A DNA stretch of 64,000 nt, from positions 42,239,740 through 42,303,739 of the forward strand of contig CAKAKS010000072.1 of NCBI GenBank assembly GCA_916700875.1. The letters run 5' to 3'. Positions 47,201-55,400 of this stretch are shown here, one piece after another (position 1 is the first letter of the stretch; each line of letters opens with the position of its first letter). This stretch comes from Sebastes aleutianus (lineage: Eukaryota > Chordata > Actinopteri > Perciformes > Sebastidae). Under the pieces are notes generated by a model. The model was given only the letters and a program-made list of their open reading frames with translations, was not told the DNA's origin and did not search any database. The position numbers and the translations under genes are program-made.

Positions 47201-48616
47201 ACACTGGAACGATTCAAATACATCACCAAGTTTACAAAATGATCTTCTAAATCCTGTAAAATCATCAGTATTCTCTGCTCTGAAACCTGAAACCTGAAAC
47301 CTGAACCCTGAACCCTGAACCCTGGAACCTGGACCCTGGACCCTGAACCCTGAACCCTGAAACCTGAACCCTGGAACCTGAAACCTGAACCCTGAACCCT
47401 GAACCCTGAACCCTGAAACCTGAACCCTGGAACCTGAACCCTGGAACCTGAACCCTGAAACCTTTAATTTAATTCACCAGCTTTAATTCATTCTGCCATC
47501 AGGTTATTAAACTGAGACAGGAGTCATTTCACCTGAGATTTGTATTGACAAGTTCCCTCACATGATAAATCATGTAATGTCTATTTATCATCTATTTTAT
47601 TGCTATTTATTCTATATTGATTCACTTATCTGCTGTCCTTCACCGACCTCTGCCCGTCAGTTCTCCTGGTCTGTGATTGGATGGTTGTCTGGATGTTGCG
47701 TGGTCTGTGATTGGATGGTTGTGTGGATGTTGCTGGTCTGTGATTGGATGGTTGTCTGGATGTTGCCTGGTCTGTGATTGGATGGTTGTCTGGATGTTGC
47801 TGGTCTGTGATTGGATGGTTGTCTGGATGTTGCCTGGTCTGTGATTGGATGTTGCCTGGTCTGTGATTGGATGTTGCCTGGTCTGTGATTGGATGGTTGT
47901 CTGGATGTTGCCTGGTCTGTGATTGGATGGTTGTCTGGATGTTGCCTGGTCTGTGATTGGATGGCTGTCTGGATGTTGCTGGTCTGTGATTGGATGGTTG
48001 TCTGGATGTTGCCTGGTCTGTGATTGGATGGTTGTCTGGATGTTGCCTGGTCTGTGATTGGATGGTTGTCTGGATGTTGCTGGTCTGTGATTGGATGGTT
48101 GTCTGGATGTTGCTGGTCTGTGATTGGATGGTTGTCTGGATGTTGCTGGTCTGTGATTGGATGGTTGTCTGGATGTTGCCTGGTCTGTGATTGGATGGCT
48201 GTCTGGATGTTGCTGGTCTGTGATTGGATGGTTGCTGGTCTGTGATTGGATGGTTGTCTGGATGTTGCCTGGTCTGTGATTGGATGGTTGTCTGGATGTT
48301 GCTGGTCTGTGATTGGATGGTTGTCTGGATGTTGCCTGGTCTGTGATTGGATGGTTGTCTGGATGTTGCTGGTCTGTGATTGGATGGTTGTCTGGATGTT
48401 GCTGGTCTGTGATTGGATGGTTGTCTGGATGTTGCCTGTGTGTTTGGGGGGGTAAGCTGTGAGTCGTCTGAATCATTGTTTCTTTCTCTGTTTTCCAGGA
48501 AGCGTCGAGGAGCGTTCAACAGCAAGCAGCTGTTCTACCTGGAGAAATATCGTCCAAAGATGCGCCTGCGCTTCAAAGATTCCAACGGCCATCGCAATAA
48601 CTGCTGCATCCAGTAG
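33238..48616 (+). CDS. ptp4a1: ptp4a1: PRL-1 protein tyrosine phosphatase (five coding exons)
   Basis: PRL phosphatases are small prenylated dual-specificity-like phosphatases at the plasma membrane and endosomes; they bind CNNM magnesium transporters and promote growth. The coding exons 39828-39932, 40220-40312, 43761-43891, 44347-44421 and 48499-48616 total 522 nt, exactly 173 residues as in vertebrate PTP4A1; this span also includes probable 5' UTR exons. Visible hallmarks are [12 protein letters not shown] at the start, Cys49, the WPFDD acid loop with Asp72, the P-loop HCVAGLGR with Cys104 and Arg110, the basic [10 protein letters not shown] and [11 protein letters not shown] stretches, and a C-terminal CCIQ prenylation box at Cys170. 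The MAR start and the GHRNNCCIQ end favour PTP4A1 over PTP4A2 and A3. lgsn lies head-to-head upstream; col9a1 converges downstream. Confidence 0.95.
33342..33432. repeat. Short 'ccggtagatcctccggtagt' tandem repeat
   Basis: About 4.5 copies of a 20-bp unit lying just after the exon-1 donor. Confidence 0.85.
33595..33775. repeat. 10-bp 'gttaccgggt' minisatellite
   Basis: About 17 variant units of 'gttaccgggt', 'gttaccggct' and 'gttagtcccg', CpG-containing, in ptp4a1 intron 1. Confidence 0.85.
33919..34016. other. Long perfect hairpin (24-bp stem plus 13-bp outer stem)
   Basis: Arms 33941-33964 and 33971-33994 are exact reverse complements over 24 bp with a 6-nt loop (agcacc). An outer pair, 33919-33931 and 34004-34016, matches over 13 bp, with 9-nt gaps on each side. 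It sits in ptp4a1 intron 1 next to 'accgggaggtct' repeats. The shape resembles a microRNA precursor, but the perfect stem could equally be a young inverted duplication. Confidence 0.7.
34060..37044. repeat. 3-kb minisatellite, about 46-bp unit, ptp4a1 intron 1
   Basis: About 65 units of 'ataacacctctaacacatct', then 'agaactctatatctat' and a variable (TC)n stretch. Unit length varies because the TC and TATATC parts expand and contract. Every unit contains 'catctagaact'. Confidence 0.96.
37045..39035. repeat. 2-kb minisatellite, 19/14-bp unit with AACGTT
   Basis: Over 100 units of 'ataccataacgttaccacc' or its shorter form lacking 'atacc', with 'ctcc' and 'cccc' variants. Each unit carries the CpG-containing palindrome AACGTT. 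It abuts the previous array directly, in ptp4a1 intron 1. Confidence 0.97.
39302..39367 (+). other. Upstream ORF 1 in ptp4a1 leader (21 codons)
   Basis: ATG GAG TTT CTG AAG ... GAC GAG TGA encodes 21 residues starting [17 protein letters not shown]-1 and PRL-2 mRNAs are reported to carry a magnesium-sensitive upstream ORF; this is a candidate for it, but I have not compared sequences. Confidence 0.45.
39354..39572 (+). other. Upstream ORF 2 in ptp4a1 leader
   Basis: A second ATG overlaps the end of uORF1 in another frame and runs 72 codons ([17 protein letters not shown]...) to TGA at 39,570-39,572. It is Arg/Pro-rich and probably not a functional protein. A minimal ATG-GGG-TAA also occurs at 39,472. 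Confidence 0.3.
39828..39932 (+). CDS. ptp4a1: ptp4a1 coding exon 1
   Basis: 35 codons, [20 protein letters not shown] onward, ending KFIE|GTGAGC in phase 0. Confidence 0.96.
40220..40312 (+). CDS. ptp4a1: ptp4a1 coding exon 2
   Basis: 31 codons, [20 protein letters not shown] onward, between acceptor 'atcttcacag' and donor 'ctg|gtgagt'. It includes the regulatory Cys49. Confidence 0.96.
40332..40784. repeat. 32-bp minisatellite in ptp4a1 intron
   Basis: About 14 units of 'ctgtcggtgcttcacaccaa' plus 'acctctttagag', beginning about 20 bp after the donor of coding exon 2. The ORFs here are artefacts. Confidence 0.95.
40977..41083. repeat. 34-bp tandem repeat, three copies
   Basis: Three near-identical units of 'acaaccagcaagcccaggga' plus 'ggacggggttaacg'. 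Confidence 0.93.
41104..41522. mobile_element. Possible DNA transposon remnant
   Basis: Bounded by 'tagggatg' on the left and its complement 'catcccta' on the right, around GC-rich sequence unlike the flanks. Short ends only, so this is tentative. The following 'ggtaccgaagtatcggttct' block may be another element end. Confidence 0.3.
41793..41868. repeat. 'ggtgttggatt' short tandem repeat
   Basis: About seven 10-11-bp units of 'ggtgttggatt' with substitutions. Confidence 0.75.
42111..43569. repeat. 36/33-bp minisatellite in ptp4a1 intron
   Basis: About 42 units of 'caccagtttaaacctgctgg' plus 'ttaccagaga' and either 'ggtgct', 'tgtgtt' (36 bp) or 'tgt' (33 bp). Both lengths are multiples of three, so ORFs stay open on both strands for over 350 codons; these lie inside an intron and are not genes. 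Confidence 0.97.
43597..43685. repeat. 22-bp tandem repeat ('aacatggtggttcccct')
   Basis: Four units of 'aacatggtggttcccctac' type, about 75 bp before coding exon 3. Confidence 0.9.
43761..43891 (+). CDS. ptp4a1: ptp4a1 coding exon 3 (catalytic P-loop)
   Basis: 131 nt from acceptor 'tctctcgcag' to donor 'gggag|gtgaga', encoding [20 protein letters not shown], a linker, and [13 protein letters not shown]. It contains Asp72, Cys104 and Arg110. Confidence 0.96.
44178..44257. repeat. (GT)n / (TA)n microsatellite
   Basis: GT and GTGA dinucleotide run ending in TATATA, in the intron before coding exon 4. Confidence 0.93.
44347..44421 (+). CDS. ptp4a1: ptp4a1 coding exon 4
   Basis: 75 nt from 'tcctgcag' to 'ca|gtaagt', encoding [20 protein letters not shown], then QFIR and a split Gln codon. 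Confidence 0.95.
44580..44745. repeat. Dispersed repeat with 3 x 21-bp tail
   Basis: 'ggcgacagccagaacgtttt' and 'actcgctaaacggctccgat' resemble a known type of teleost repeat. It ends in three units of 'agcagcgataccacttta' immediately before the rRNA fragment. Confidence 0.4.
44760..44993 (-). pseudogene. 28S rRNA fragment (antisense in ptp4a1 intron)
   Basis: The minus strand reads, in 28S order, 'cccacccgacccgtcttgaa', 'acatggaccaaggagtctaa', 'gaaagtgagggccggcg', 'ggctgaggtgggatcccgg', 'gcaccaccggcccgtct' and 'aggacccgaaagatggtga'. These are highly conserved large-subunit rRNA words. Small differences (for example 'catgg' for 'cacgg', 'ggggcaatg' for 'ggcgcaatg') and the 234-bp length show a decayed fragment, not a working rRNA gene. 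Confidence 0.85.
45055..45224. mobile_element. MITE with long inverted termini
   Basis: The left end 'gagtattagggccacattga' and the reverse complement of the right end, 'gagtattaggaccacactga', match, and the similarity continues through 'gggaaaa' and 'aaagtcagaatatta' for about 70 bp. Total 170 bp, no ORF. Confidence 0.75.
45225..45962. other. Intron sequence, nothing recognised
   Basis: About 740 bp of ptp4a1 intron starting with a short 'ccgccgta' repeat (45,224-45,256). No further supported feature. Confidence 0.4.
45963..47203. repeat. 25-bp minisatellite ('gttaccaaccagcccggcac')
   Basis: About 50 units of 'aatgt' or 'actgt' plus 'gttaccaaccagcccggcac', with occasional single-base deletions around 46,400-46,930. 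Three frames stay open for over 400 codons because 25 is not a multiple of three and the unit lacks stops; these are not genes. Confidence 0.97.
47283..47465. repeat. 7-bp 'ccctgaa' repeat (telomere-like)
   Basis: About 26 units of 'ccctgaa', 'acctgaa' and 'ccctgga'. The minus strand reads TTCAGGG, one base more than the telomeric TTAGGG. Confidence 0.9.
47668..48438. repeat. 34/33-bp minisatellite with ATTGG
   Basis: About 23 units of 'tggtctgtgattggatggtt' plus 'gtctggatgttgc(c)'; some units are shortened. It ends about 60 bp before coding exon 5. Each unit has one inverted CCAAT. Confidence 0.96.
48499..48616 (+). CDS. ptp4a1: ptp4a1 coding exon 5 (prenylation box)
   Basis: 118 nt from 'gttttccag' to TAG, encoding [20 protein letters not shown] and a tail ending [10 protein letters not shown]. 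Confidence 0.96.
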
Positions 48617-49115
48617 AGCCTGACCTTGAGCCCGACCTTGAGCCACGGCCGTTCACTTCAACCTGGCTAGCTTCTCTTACCTGGCAGGCTTCTTTTCTTC
48701 GTCATTGTGTTCCAGTATTTTACTTTAATGAAACCATGCTGCGGTTATTCAAACTGCCCCCCCCTCCTCCGGGTTCACCATCAAGTGTCAAAAAAGCAAA
48801 GTGTAACCAGAACCTGCGTGTTTTCTCTTCATGTGGCCGATATAACCCCCGTTCGGAGGGGCAGCAGCGCTGAGTCGTGTATCAATGTAACATGTTGGAT
48901 TCGTTGTGTTTCTGCAGCCCAGAGAGAGATCTGATTGGCCGCTGAGTTTTACGTCACCCGAGATAAAAACAAAAATCAGTAAATGAAATTCCCCGTTAAA
49001 TATCCGTGTTCTTGAGGGACTAGAAAGAGAGAGAGGTATGCCTTCCTTCAGATCAGATGGTTCATCCATTAATGCCTTACAATCAGAGAGGAACGAAGGC
49101 AATGGAGGCGGGAAC

Positions 49116-49139
49116 CCCCCCCCCCCCCCCCCCCCCCCC
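49116..49139. repeat. Poly-C tract
   Basis: A run of about 24 C in the ptp4a1 3' UTR. Length may be unreliable if base-called. Confidence 0.8.
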
Positions 49140-49616
49140 ACAGGTTGATCAACAACAACAACTCAAAGCAACGGTTGCCTTTGTCTCGTGCAGGAAGTCC
49201 AACACTCACTTCACTCTTTTTTAATATAAAATGCTTATTAACTGTTGCAATATTTGTCCATTGAAAGTCTAGGAGCGTTTTTCTTTCCTCTATGGAGCCT
49301 TCTGTTTACGGATTATTAACTGATTATTACTGATTATTACTGATTATTAACTGCCATGTCCAAAATGTGATTATTATTATTAGTTTTTATTTTTATTTTT
49401 TGCTTCAAACTGGACTTCCAACGTCTGCGATATTTTGTACGCCTTTTTATTTGATGTCCGTAACTTAAAGACTTGGATACTTGAGGATTTTATGTATTTG
49501 AAAATGTGTATTATTATTATTATTATTATTAGGTTGGCTATTTATACTATCAATGGATGTGTGATTTAGTACCGTGAGCGACAAAGTTGTACCTGTTCAC
49601 CAACTTGTGAGAGAAC

Positions 49617-49622
49617 ATTAAA
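49617..49622 (+). terminator. ptp4a1: ptp4a1 poly(A) signal (ATTAAA)
   Basis: ATTAAA about 1,000 nt after the stop, followed 12 nt later by an A-rich stretch. Plausible but not unique. Confidence 0.45.
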
Positions 49623-50023
49623 TGATACACTGAAAAAAAAAACTGAGTTAATGGTTTTTATTCTTAATGGTTATTAATCATTATTATTAGCATTATGGTT
49701 GTTTGTGTCTGAATGGAAGTTACTTCTTCACTCGTTGGACAAAAGAAAATGTTTTCGAGGTCTTTCAACGGCATCTCAAAATCAAATCACATTTATTAAA
49801 ATGATATTAAATCCAACGTGTAGAGAAAACAACGAACAAACAGAACTAATAGAAAGTATTATTTATATTTAACAACAGAAACCAACATCAGTCTGAACGG
49901 CTGATTGAGTTTAACAAGTTGTCAAATGACTTCCTAAATATTTATAGATTTTTAAAAAAGTGATATTTACATTTACAAACGAGACGGAGCAAAACATGGA
50001 AATGGTTTGAGATACTTTTTTTT

Positions 50024-50162
50024 TGTCGTCGTCATTTCCATCTTTGTCTTCTTCGTCGTCGTCGTTGTCGTCGTCTTCTTTGTCGTCTTCTCCGTCGTCG
50101 TCGTCGTCATTGTCATCTTTTTCTTCTTCGTCTTCTTCTTGTTTTCCTTCGTCTTCTTCTTA
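50024..50162. repeat. (TCG/TCT)n trinucleotide repeat
   Basis: Interrupted 'gtcgtc', 'ttcttc' and 'gtcttc' triplets giving Val/Phe or Arg-rich false ORFs. Confidence 0.88.
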
Positions 50163-50309
50163 ACATCCTTGCGTATGATTTCAACCTTTGTGGTGACGAA
50201 GTCTGCAGCAGCTTCACCTGAACTGAGCTGACGAGACGATCGACTGAATCTGATTTAAAACACTTGTCAGGTTTCAGGCGGAGCTGCAGCGATCGGTCCA
50301 TCCACAGAA

Positions 50310-50560
50310 AAACAATCACCAACTATTTAGATAATCGATTAATCCTTAAAGTCATTTCTCATCCAAAACAGTCAGAAGATGCTGTTTTCAGCCTCTAATA
50401 TGGAGATTTCCTGCTTTTTAAAAAAACATATTAAACTGAATATCTTTATTTGACGGACATTTTTCACTATTTTCTGACATTTAATCGGACGATTACTCGA
50501 TTGATCTAGAATATAATATGCAGATGAATTGATAATGAAAGTAATGGTTAGTTTTAAAGA
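50310..50560 (-). mobile_element. Dispersed DNA-transposon-like repeat
   Basis: The minus strand reads 'aaactaaccattactttcat', 'tatcaattcatctgca', 'atcgtccgattaaatgtcag' and 'aaaatagtgaaaaatgtcc', a combination I recognise from abundant teleost repeats with 'ATTAATCGATTA'-type ends. Family not named. Confidence 0.5.
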
Positions 50561-51188
50561 GAAGGAGCTGTGAACGCTGTGGTGTGTAAAGACTTCATCT
50601 TTCACCTCTGACTGAAACCATTTAGACATTAATCAATTAAAACTATTAATGCTGTTGAAAAACTGTAAAAGTTCTGTGATCAAATAGAATTTAACAACAT
50701 TCAGTGAGATAATCAGAAGGAAAGTTGTAAATGATGAAATAGACACTGAGCTTTTAAAAGCAGCGCGTTGGTTTCAGGTTTAAATGTGTTTCATTATTTA
50801 TTACATTAACTTTCTTTCTTTTCTACATTTTGGAAGAATCCAATTAAATCCAATTAAGAGAAGCAGAATATGACAATTTATCCTCTGAGAGAATCAAATA
50901 TAATCTAATTTCTGTTGTATTAAATTATTACACCATAAACAAATATGTTGGATAAGAATTCAAAAGGAATATTTAATACTTGAATGGATTTAAAGACGGC
51001 TTCAGTGGAAACATATAATATATATATATAATCTCACTGGCTCTTAAAGAGGACTCGATGTTCTCTCCTCACACGTCGTCCGGTTCGGTCGATCCTCGGA
51101 GTTCACTTCTAGTTTCTTTAAGTGCAGTCGTGGTGGTTTTTGGCCGTAAACTCGTCCATAGAAAACATCAAGAGGTTATCAAAATGTC

Positions 51189-51194
51189 TTTATT
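51189..51194 (-). terminator. col9a1: col9a1 poly(A) signal (AATAAA)
   Basis: On the minus strand this is the first AATAAA after the col9a1 stop codon, about 1,050 nt downstream. Confidence 0.55.
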
Positions 51195-51532
51195 TCCTCC
51201 TTTGTACAACTCAGAGATGTCACCTTGAACCTTGATAGAATAAATAAGAAGTCATATAAAGGTCTTCACACATCGCCGCCCTCCGATCACAGAAACAAGT
51301 TGTCATGACGGAGAACTCATCATCGAACGTGGAGAGGAAGAGGCACAGCGGGGGGGAGGGCGGGGGGGTTAAAGTGGATAATCAACAAACTAAATGTCGT
51401 CGTCCAGCTGGAGACTTTGAGCATTGACACATTTACAGAAAAACATACAGTTCAGACTCGTCTCGTTGCTCGGATACAACCGGGGCTTCTTCTTCTTCTT
51501 CTCTAGTTTTACAGTACAGAGACGGTGGCGTA

Positions 51533-52050
51533 GCGTAACGTAACGTAACGTAACGTAGCGTAACGTAGCGTAGCGAGGCGTAACGAGGCGTAACGTGGCG
51601 TAACGTGGCGTAACGTGGCGCGACGTGGCGCGACGTGGCGCGACGTGGCGCGACGTGGCGCGACGTAGCGCGACGTAACGCGACGTAACGCAGCGTAACG
51701 TAGCGTAACGTAGCGTAACAAAGCGTAACGAAGCGTAACGAAGCGTAACGTAGCGTAACGTAGCGTAACGTAGCGTAACGAAGCGTAACGAAGCGTAACG
51801 TAGCGTGACGTAGCGTGACGTAGCGTGACGTGACGTGGCGCGACGTAACGTGACGTAGCGTGACGAAGCGTGATGTAACGAAGCGTAACGGAACGTAACG
51901 TAGCGTAACGGAACGGAACGGAACGGAACGGAACAGAACGTAGCGTAATGTAACGTAGCGTAATGTAACGTAGCGTAACGAACCGTAACGAACCGTAACG
52001 AAGCGTAACGTAACGTAACATAACGAAGCATAACGTAACGAAGCGTGAGG
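51533..52050. repeat. Pentanucleotide array (cgtaa/cgtag/cgtgg) in col9a1 3' UTR
   Basis: About 100 units of 'cgtaa', 'cgtag', 'cgaag', 'cgtgg' and 'cgcga', with one CpG in nearly every unit and changing sub-blocks ('gaacg' at 51,908-51,935; 'gtggcgcgac' at 51,615-51,665). ORFs of over 200 codons on the minus strand are artefacts of the five-base unit. Confidence 0.95.
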
Positions 52051-52240
52051 TAACATGAAACTTTCTCTGTGACGGAGTTTCAGAAGCTGTTCGGGGTCCA
52101 CCTTCATGTTGAGATGGCTTCAAGAGAACTAAATCACGTTACAGATGAGCTCACCAAATTAAAGACAAAGACAAACATGGACAGATGTTCCCAGATATTC
52201 CCAGATGTTCCATGGAGCTGTGGTTTCTCCTCCAGTCTCT

Positions 52241-52446
52241 TCACATGTCGCTGGGGCCCTTCATGCTGGAGTCTTTAGCAGAGACCGGCGACGCCACCAT
52301 GGGCAGGACGCACTGCGACGACTCGCAGTAACCGTTCATGCCGGCGGGACCGGGGGGCCCGGGAACGCCCAGAGCACCGGGGACACCGCGGGGTCCTCGC
52401 TCTCCCTCACGACCGTCTTTACCGTACGCCGGGCGCCCGTGTTCAC
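52241..52446 (-). CDS. col9a1: col9a1 last exon (COL1 end, NC1)
   Basis: Acceptor 'tttgtacag', then GT completing a Gly codon. Encodes EHGRPAYGKDGREGERGPRG, more Gly-X-Y, then MNGYCESSQC and a short tail ending KGPSDM before TGA. Confidence 0.92.
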
Positions 52447-55400
52447 CTGTACAAAGAAAAGAATCAATAAGTTAGGAGGTCATGCAGGCGAGTCGTAAGC
52501 ATCTGAGAGCCTCCTCGCCGGTTGGAGAGACGTGTAACCACGGTAACCGACATCATGTGACCAAAACAACGGTTTGTGAGAATCAAAGTCTGAATTAATT
52601 CTAAATATATATTAACGCCTAACAAAGGGAAATCTGATACTTATAGTTGAATTGAAGCGTTATTGATGTTACAGAGCCGTCCGTCAGCATCTATTATGAA
52701 CGTTGTCGTCCCTACCGCATTGCATTGTGGGATATTTATGCCACCGTAGTGTCCAGCGTTGCATACTGTACTATACTATTGGTTCCATACTGAGGTTTCA
52801 GATATACTAAAACATCTCACATACTCTTTTAGCTACTAAATAACATGTTAGTGGAATTTAGGACGCAACCAAAGTCAGCCGTTCGTTCCACGTCGACGTC
52901 AGCGCCCAGCAGCAGAGCTACGCTGCCGCCATTTTGGACTGAAAGAGACGACCAGACGGCAGTAAAACGTCCTCCTACAGAGAGTCGTACAGAAGTAAAA
53001 CTACATTATTTCTATTCTATGTCATATTTAATATCTCTACTGAAACGTCCTGTTGAACGATCAAACATTATAAATATGAACACTATTATAACTATTATAA
53101 CTATTTACTTATTTATTTATGGAACGTTCTGCTGACGGAGCTGACGGTGTTCATCTGAGGGAGAAGAGTCAGAGATGGAGGACGTTTGTCTTCATCATGT
53201 ACCTGGTAGACCGGGTGCACCGGGCGCTCCTTTGGTTCCTCTCGCTGTCGGTCCTCTGTCCCCTCTGTCCCCCTGGTCACCTGCAGACACCAAACAGAAC
53301 CGTCACCAAGAGGATTCACACAGAATTGAAGTTGCCGTATTTAGCCGGAGTTCAAGCTCCGACTTCCCCTCGTCTGTTCCTTCGTTAACATTACGACCGA
53401 CCTGATTGGTCCCTGAGGGGGAAGTGGGTCAGAACCAGATAGAAAGAAGAACACATGGAATAAAACACGTCTTTAGCTCCTGGATGATGAGATCCTCCAG
53501 ATGTTCAGGTTGGACGTTCACAGGATGATGAGAACCTCCAGATGTTCAGGTTGGACGTTCACAGGATGATGAGAACCTCCAGATGTTCAGGTTGGACGTT
53601 CACAGGATGATGAGAACCTCCAGATGTTCAGGTTGGATGTTCACAGGATGATGAGAACCTCCAGATGTTCAGGTTGGACGTTCACAGGATGATGAGAACT
53701 TCCAGATGTTCAGGTTGGACTTTCACAGGATGATGAAAACCTCCAGATGTTCAGGTTGGACGTTCACAGGATGATGAGAACCTCCAGATGTTCAGGTTGG
53801 ATGTTCACAGGATGATGAGAACCTCCAGATGTTCAGGTTGGACGTTCACAGGATGATGAGAACCTCCAGATGTTCAGGTTGGAACCTCCAGATGTTCAGG
53901 TTGGACGTTCACAGGATGATGAGAACCTCCAGATGTTCAGGTTGGACTTTCACAAGATCAGATAAAAATCTCTTCATTCTTTCAAAAGATGCAACTATAG
54001 ATGATTATGAGACAAAGAGTCCACCACGTCTCCTACACAGGGACAAGTTCAGCCTCTTTTTAGCCTTGTTTTGTCTCTTTGTAGTTGTTACGCATCACTC
54101 TGTGGTCATTTTGTGTCTCTTTGTAGTTGTTTTGTGTCTCTTTGTAGTTGTTTTGCGTCTCTTTGTAGTTGTTTTGCGTCTCTTTGTAGTTGTTTTGCGT
54201 CTCTTTGTAGTTGTTTTGCGTCTCTTTGTAGTCATTTTGAGTCTCTTTGTAGTCATTTTGAGTTTCCTCCTGGTTGGAATGTGTCTCCTTAACTGACATT
54301 TTGTAGGTGAAGGCCAGGTGATAGATAGCCTGACACTATGGGCCCCTGGCCTCAGGTTATCTATCACCTGGTCTCAGACTATCTATCACCTGGTCTCAGA
54401 CTATCTATCACCTGGTCTCAGACTATCTATCACCTGGTCTCTGGTTATCTATCACCTGGTCTCAGACTATCTATCACCTGGTCTCAGACTATCTATCACC
54501 TGGTCTCAGGTTATCTATCACCTGGTCTCAGACTATCTATCACCTGGTCTCAGGTTATCTATCACCTGGTCTCAGACTATCTATCACCTGGTCTCGGGTT
54601 ATCTATCACCTGGTCTCAGGTTATCTATCACCTGGTCTCAGACTATCTATCACCTGGTCTCAGGTTATCTATCACCTGGTCTCAGACTATCTATCACCTG
54701 TTCTCACCTGGTCTCAGGTTATCTATCACCTGGTCTCTATTCATTGTTTTACAGTATCTTAACAGTGAATTCTCATTAACTCTTTAGTTTCCAGACAGAA
54801 ACAAGCTGACAGTGGAACATCCATGCGGTCGTAGACCTGCTGATCTGAATCTCACCTTTGGGTCCTTTGCGACCCATCAACCCAGCCGGACCCTTCAGAC
54901 CGGGCAGTCCTCGTGATCCGGTGTGTCCGGGGAAACCGTTCTCTCCGGTGGGTCCCGGAGGTCCAGGGGGGCCGGGGGGACCGGGTAGCCCGGAGATGCC
55001 TGACTCGGGCCTTCTCAGGCTAGCTGCTAGCTGGGCCAGCTGCTCTGTGACACAGGAGGACATGTTGGACATTTATATTTAGAAGCTTTGACAGCATTGA
55101 TCTCTTCAGTATAAAGTAGTTCCAGTAAACTGCAACAGTCTGAGTATTATCCGGAGTAATACTATTTCTGCTTTGGATTGTTTTAATCGCGGTGAGCACC
55201 ACAAAGTAAAGTCTATTCACCTCCGTTGTATCGGGGGGGTGGCAGAAATCTCAGAGATACATAGAAAACTACAACTTATTTAGGTTTACGCAAAAAAACT
55301 ACTTAACTTTGTAGGAAAACATTGAGTTCTGGGTAAGAAGGTGACAAACACTTACCTTGCATGACCCTCATGCACACCTGTTTGATGTGTGTATCAGTCG

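Larger units (their letters stand above)
44422..48498 (+). other. ptp4a1 last intron
   Basis: A 4.1-kb intron holding, in order, a dispersed repeat, a 28S rRNA fragment, a MITE, a 25-bp minisatellite, a 7-bp repeat and a 34-bp minisatellite. No exon was seen in it between the phase-matched exons 4 and 5. Confidence 0.8.
48617..49640 (+). other. ptp4a1: ptp4a1 3' UTR
   Basis: About 1 kb from the stop to a likely cleavage site after ATTAAA at 49617-49622. It includes a poly-C tract at 49,116-49,139 and a short ATT run at 49,510-49,531. Confidence 0.55.
49641..51188. other. Convergent spacer between ptp4a1 and col9a1
   Basis: No gene seen. It includes a TCG/TCT trinucleotide run and one DNA-transposon-like repeat, listed separately; the remainder is AT-rich. 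Confidence 0.6.
51170..52240 (-). other. col9a1: col9a1 3' UTR
   Basis: From the TGA at 52,241-52,243 to the AATAAA at 51,189. It includes the pentanucleotide array at 51,533-52,050. The end point is inferred from the hexamer. Confidence 0.55.

Noticed and set aside
45967..47297. Three overlapping plus-strand ORFs of over 400 codons
   Set aside because: They are the three frames of a 25-bp repeat lacking stop codons, inside the last ptp4a1 intron.
51390..52123. Minus-strand ORFs rich in LRYVT/ASLRF
   Set aside because: They are artefacts of the five-base repeat in the col9a1 3' UTR, and all three frames look alike.
54858..55082. Plus-strand Pro/Gly-rich ORF
   Set aside because: It is the complement of a col9a1 Gly-X-Y exon, which naturally reads as Pro/Gly on the other strand.
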